Shown: piece by piece, positions 60,965 through 64,000 of the stretch
How the letters are laid out: each line of letters begins with the position of its first letter
How positions within the stretch are numbered: the stretch's first letter is position 1
DNA from: Kosmotoga olearia TBF 19.5.1
Lineage (GTDB): Bacteria > Thermotogota > Thermotogae > Petrotogales > Kosmotogaceae
NCBI RefSeq assembly: GCF_000023325.1
Contig: NC_012785.1
Span: 1,426,001-1,490,000 of the forward strand
Direction of reading: 5' to 3'
Length of the DNA stretch: 64,000 nucleotides
The notes under the pieces: model-generated
Told to the model about the DNA's origin: nothing
Seen by the model: only the letters and a program-made list of their open reading frames with translations
Database searches by the model: none
Program-made: the position numbers and the translations under genes

Positions 60965-62869
60965 ATGTCCAAAACAATTAATGATTACAACTTTGATATA
61001 GTGGTTATTGGTGCGGGGCATGCCGGCATTGAAGCTGGACTCGCCGCTGCAAAGATGGGGTTGAAAACACTTGTTTTAGCAATAAATCTCGATACTGTTG
61101 GCTGGGCTCCTTGCAACCCAGCTGTTGGTGGGCCAGCCAAAGGGATTGTAGCTAGAGAGGTGGACGCTCTCGGGGGACAGATCGCAAAAACCACTGACGC
61201 CACGATGATAAACGTTAGAATGCTGAATACAAGCAAAGGACCAGCTGTTAGAGCTCTGAGAGCTCAGATCGATAAACATGAATACAGCATGGAAATGAAG
61301 AGAATACTGGAATCTCAAGAAAATCTTTTCATAAGGAGTGGAATAGCTTCAGAAATTCTCGTGGAAAATGGGAAGGTTACAGGTGTTGTCACACATTTCG
61401 GTGTCGTGTACCGTTGCAGGGCGGCTGTTGTTACCTCCGGGACCTTTCTCAGGGGAAAGATATTTGTAGGTCAAAAGGTTTTTGAGGCTGGAAGGCTCGG
61501 TGAATTTCCAGCGAAAGCATTGAGTCAATCCCTTGAGACTCTTGGGTTTACGCTTTCGAGGTTCAAGACAGGAACTCCCGCAAGAATACAAGGGAAGAGC
61601 ATAGATTTTTCAAAAATGGAGAGACAGGACACTTCTGATGAACCGCTGGCTTTTTCATATTTTGATGAACCCAGGGTTCTTCCCAAAGATTACCCCTGCT
61701 GGTTGACCCACACAAATCCTTCTACTCATGCTGTCATAAGGCGTGATTTGAAATTTTCTCCCCTTTACGGTGATGTGAAGCTGATCCAATCGATTGGGCC
61801 GCGTTATTGTCCTTCAATAGAAGACAAGGTTGTTAAATTCTCTTCAAAAGAGAGCCATCAAGTCTTTGTTGAACCTGAAGGAAAGAATACAGATGAGTAC
61901 TATTTGAACGGTCTTTCAACGAGTCTTCCCTTTGAAACACAGGTGGAGATGATCCGTACTGTTCCCGGATTGGAGAATGCGGTTATTGTGAGGCCGGCTT
62001 ACGCTGTTGAATACGATTATGTCACTCCCGACCAGCTTTATCCGACTTTAGAATCAAAATTGGTGGAGAATCTGTATTTTGCCGGTCAGGTTATCGGCAC
62101 CAGCGGGTATGAAGAGGCCGCAGGCCTCGGGATCGTTGCGGGTATCAATGCGGCGGCAAAGCTTCTTGGTATGGAGCAGTTTGTTCCAAAACGTTCGGAG
62201 TCGTACATAGGTGTGATGATAGATGATCTGGTTACAAAGGGAGTCGATGAGCCTTATCGTTTGTTAACCTCCAGGGCGGAGTATAGGCTGTTGATAAGGC
62301 ACGACAATGCTCACATCAGACTCAGCAAGTATGGATACAAATACGGGTTGATTCCAAAATGGTTCTACGAAAAGGTTCTCGATTTAGAAAGACAGATAGA
62401 GGGAGAGATAGAGAGATTAAACAATGTAGTCGTAAAGCCTTTGAGTACGCTCAATAATAAACTTGTGGCAGCTGGAACATCGCCGATATACCAATCGACG
62501 CGTTTGTCTCAGTTGCTCAAAAGGCCCCAGGTGAGCTATGAAATACTCAAAGAGTTCGATCCTGAACCGATAGAGGATCTTTTACTGAGGGAGCAAGTAG
62601 AAATACAGCTAAAATATGAAGGATATATATTAAGAATGGAGCAGGAACTTAAACGCTTCGAAAGGTTGGAAATGGAGATAATTCCGCCAAAGGTCAATTA
62701 TGATGAGGTGCCGAATCTCTCCACTGAGAGCCGTGAAAAGCTGAAAAAATTGAGGCCACGGTCCATTGGACAGGCCATGAGAATTCCGGGGATTACACCG
62801 GCAGACATAATGAACCTGTCAGTTTATCTAAAATCTTTGAGGAATATTGGCGAGGGGCAAAAAGATTGA
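60965..62869 (+). CDS. mnmG: tRNA uridine-5-carboxymethylaminomethyl synthesis enzyme MnmG
   Basis: 634 residues. FAD loop VVIGAGHAGIEAGLAAAKMG, PCNPAVGGPAKGIVAREVDALGG, and C-terminal GYEEAAGLGIVAGINAA, DDLVTKGVDEPYRLLTSRAEYRLLIRHDNA, all diagnostic of MnmG/GidA. With MnmE it modifies the wobble uridine of several tRNAs. ATG with AAGGAGGGA. Diverges from the carboxyltransferase gene. Confidence 0.97.
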   Translation: MSKTINDYNFDIVVIGAGHAGIEAGLAAAKMGLKTLVLAINLDTVGWAPCNPAVGGPAKGIVAREVDALGGQIAKTTDATMINVRMLNTSKGPAVRALRAQIDKHEYSMEMKRILESQENLFIRSGIASEILVENGKVTGVVTHFGVVYRCRAAVVTSGTFLRGKIFVGQKVFEAGRLGEFPAKALSQSLETLGFTLSRFKTGTPARIQGKSIDFSKMERQDTSDEPLAFSYFDEPRVLPKDYPCWLTHTNPSTHAVIRRDLKFSPLYGDVKLIQSIGPRYCPSIEDKVVKFSSKESHQVFVEPEGKNTDEYYLNGLSTSLPFETQVEMIRTVPGLENAVIVRPAYAVEYDYVTPDQLYPTLESKLVENLYFAGQVIGTSGYEEAAGLGIVAGINAAAKLLGMEQFVPKRSESYIGVMIDDLVTKGVDEPYRLLTSRAEYRLLIRHDNAHIRLSKYGYKYGLIPKWFYEKVLDLERQIEGEIERLNNVVVKPLSTLNNKLVAAGTSPIYQSTRLSQLLKRPQVSYEILKEFDPEPIEDLLLREQVEIQLKYEGYILRMEQELKRFERLEMEIIPPKVNYDEVPNLSTESREKLKKLRPRSIGQAMRIPGITPADIMNLSVYLKSLRNIGEGQKD

Positions 62870-62899
62870 GGAACGGTTTTCACCGTTCCTCAATTCTTT
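62868..62899. terminator. Terminator of mnmG
   Basis: GAGGAACGGT (62,868-62,877) pairs perfectly with ACCGTTCCTC (62,882-62,891) around TTTC, followed by AATTCTTT. The 5' arm begins within the mnmG stop codon and the 3' arm overlaps the stop of the small minus-strand gene. Confidence 0.8.
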
Positions 62900-63060
62900 A
62901 GAAGCTTTTCCAAAAAGATTTCCAATTCTTTCAGGCTTAAGCGCTTCCCGTCTTTGAGCATTCTGAATGCGGCTTTCAGCACAAGAACTCTTGGGTAACG
63001 ACAGGTTAGACTTTTGATCGGGTCAGGCTTTGCCCTCTTTGCTAATCGTTTGGCAGGCAA
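62890..63060 (-). CDS. Small basic protein (56-59 aa), hypothetical
   Basis: The frame encodes a basic peptide, PAKRLAKRAKPDPIKSLTC then RYPRVLVLKAAFRMLKDGKR and LSLKELEIFLEKLLKN, with regular amphipathic helices. This composition looks like a genuine small protein rather than a chance frame. I place the start at the TTG (63,060) because AGGAG lies eight bases upstream; an in-frame ATG at 63,069 abuts AGGAG too closely. It lies alone between mnmG and the divergent tRNA-Met promoter. I do not recognise the family. Confidence 0.5.
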   Translation of the reverse strand: MPAKRLAKRAKPDPIKSLTCRYPRVLVLKAAFRMLKDGKRLSLKELEIFLEKLLKN

Positions 63061-63081
63061 ATCTACCATCTCCTAAACCTC

Positions 63082-63110
63082 TTGACAGAAGCTTATAAGC
63101 ATATTATAAT
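63082..63110 (+). promoter_or_regulatory. Consensus promoter of tRNA-Met
   Basis: TTGACA (63,082-63,087), 17 bases, TATAAT (63,105-63,110): a perfect sigma-A consensus promoter, 12 bases before the tRNA 5' end. Confidence 0.95.
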
Positions 63111-63122
63111 CTCTCTGACTGA

Positions 63123-63200
63123 GGGCTCGTAGCTCAGTTTGGTTAGAGCTTCCGGCTCATAACCGGGCGGTCGGTGGTTCGAATCCACCCGAGCCCACCA
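63123..63200 (+). tRNA. tRNA-Met (CAU anticodon), probably elongator
   Basis: A full cloverleaf: acceptor GGGCTCG pairs with CGAGCCC, D arm AGCTC...GAGC, anticodon stem TCCGG / CCGGG with loop CTCATAA (anticodon CAT), T arm GGTGGTTCGAATCCACC, and an encoded CCA end. The G1-C72 pair and a stem lacking three G-C pairs argue against initiator tRNA. A lysidine-modified tRNA-Ile2 also carries CAT in its gene and cannot be fully excluded. Confidence 0.93.
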
Positions 63201-63224
63201 GAGCGGCAAAGGCCGCTCTTTTGT
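63200..63224 (+). terminator. Terminator of tRNA-Met
   Basis: AGAGCGGC (63,200-63,207) pairs with GCCGCTCT (63,212-63,219) around AAAG, followed by TTTGTTGT. It starts at the last base of the tRNA. Confidence 0.85.
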
Positions 63225-63295
63225 TGTACTAATTTAATTTTAACATATTTCACGGTTTTTAGCAATTTGTAATGGTATCGATTGAGGTGATCGTC

Positions 63296-64000
63296 TTGTT
63301 TGCTTTTTTTAGTTCCCTTCCGAATGAACTACTATGGTTTATCTTCATGATGGTGGATTTATCCGTTGCAGTTGTGCTTTTTAAGTTTTTCAAGCGGGAC
63401 GGCCTTTATATGCTAATTGTGGGCAATATCATTCTGGCAAATATACAGGTTGTAAAACTTGTCGAACTTTTTGGTTTCACCGCGACTCTTGGAAATATTT
63501 TGTATGGTTCAATTTTCTTTGCCACTGACATTCTCAGTGAAATCTATGGCAAGAAGGAAGCGAGAAGGGGTGTAATCCTTGGATTCGCATCACTTCTCAT
63601 GATGACGCTGTACATGCAATTTGCACTTTACATAAAGCCAATTGAGGAGGCTAATGCGGTTCAAAATGCTCTCCAGACGATCTTCGGCATCATGCCGAGA
63701 ATTGCTCTGGGAAGTCTCACAGCTTACCTTATATCTCAGTTTCATGATGTCTGGGCCTTTCATTTCTGGAAAAAGATTACTTCCGGGAAGCATTTGTGGT
63801 TGAGAAACAACCTTTCGACAATGGTCAGTCAGTTTATCGATTCTTTTGTGTTCGTTTTCATAGCTTTCTGGGGCGTTTTCGATTTCTCGATCTGGTGGCA
63901 GGTGCTATGGACAACATATATCTTCAAATGGATCGTTGCTGCTATCGATACGCCTTTCATATACCTTGCGAAATGGCTCTGGGAGAAAGAAGTTAAGGCT
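63296..64000 (+). CDS. Queuosine precursor transporter (VUT/YhhQ family), 3'-truncated
   Basis: 235 codons are visible before the window ends. About six membrane helices. Family motifs: LANIQVVKLVELFG, FFATDILSEIYGKKEARRGV, SLTAYLISQFHDVWAFHFWKK and LRNNLSTMVSQFIDSFVFVFIAF. YhhQ proteins import queuosine precursors such as preQ0/preQ1 for tRNA modification. I use the TTG at 63,296, which has GAGGTG six bases upstream; an in-frame ATG at 63,272 has no ribosome site. The end of the gene lies outside the window. Confidence 0.9.
   Translation, partial: MFAFFSSLPNELLWFIFMMVDLSVAVVLFKFFKRDGLYMLIVGNIILANIQVVKLVELFGFTATLGNILYGSIFFATDILSEIYGKKEARRGVILGFASLLMMTLYMQFALYIKPIEEANAVQNALQTIFGIMPRIALGSLTAYLISQFHDVWAFHFWKKITSGKHLWLRNNLSTMVSQFIDSFVFVFIAFWGVFDFSIWWQVLWTTYIFKWIVAAIDTPFIYLAKWLWEKEVKA

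Noticed and set aside
59516-61021. 501-codon version of the carboxyltransferase
   Set aside because: The first 36 codons overlap the mnmG start region; the GTG at 60,913 has GGGGAGGAG and aligns with the family start.

Overview
The window looks like chromosomal DNA of a thermophilic Thermotogae bacterium, most like Kosmotoga/Mesotoga. This is inferred from gene content and protein style; no database was searched. Supporting signs are a very large MalG permease, many GTG/TTG starts behind strong GGAGG-type ribosome binding sites, a methylmalonyl-CoA operon, secreted proteins with SLH-like segments, and dispersed repeats of a kind I associate with Kosmotogaceae.

Layout. 1-3.1 kb: a probable cysE start, decayed coding DNA, a small membrane protein, an AI-2E-type permease and a TetR regulator. 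3.7-12.4 kb (minus): five envelope genes (DUF881 protein, LysM/M23-like/3D lipoprotein, beta-propeller, SLH-like protein, membrane-anchored beta-helix protein), then hup. 12.9-14.4 kb: an intact IS110-family element inside a host repeat. 14.9-26 kb: EamA permease, alkaline phosphatase, an M1 peptidase with a possible beta-barrel tail, UDP-GlcNAc 2-epimerase, an orphan histidine kinase, a Cys-cluster protein, phosphohexomutase and a sugar nucleotidyltransferase. 26-31.8 kb (minus): methylmalonyl-CoA mutase, MeaB, epimerase and biotin-dependent carboxyltransferase subunits. 32.1-34.9 kb: an IS3-family element disrupted by an IS256-family element. 35.5-45.8 kb: a radical SAM gene, then murE-murF-mraY-murD-ftsW-murG-murC (minus). 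45.9-50.9 kb: hrcA-grpE-dnaJ with a CIRCE operator, YitT-type protein, tsaB and an endonuclease III-like gene. 50.9-61 kb (minus): lpd, a phosphodiesterase, malE-malF-malG and a stand-alone pyruvate/oxaloacetate-type carboxyltransferase. 61-64 kb: mnmG, a small antisense-side ORF, tRNA-Met and a truncated queuosine-precursor transporter gene.

The main discovery is the IS110 element. Its 202-base left end folds into two guide-bearing stem-loops. One carries segments matching the two sides of the actual insertion site; the other carries segments matching the two ends of the element. Joining the ends in a circle would create a TTGACA-18-TAAAAT promoter aimed at this RNA. This matches the bridge-RNA architecture known from IS621, and the target is a multicopy host repeat for which unoccupied copies lie in the same window.

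The second unusual feature is the host repeats. At least eight islands contain arrays with an exact or near-exact 21-base period. Each unit is a 6-base arm, a 3-base spacer, the complementary 6-base arm and a 6-base linker. The arms differ from unit to unit but stay self-complementary. All recognised mobile DNA in the window lies in or beside these islands.
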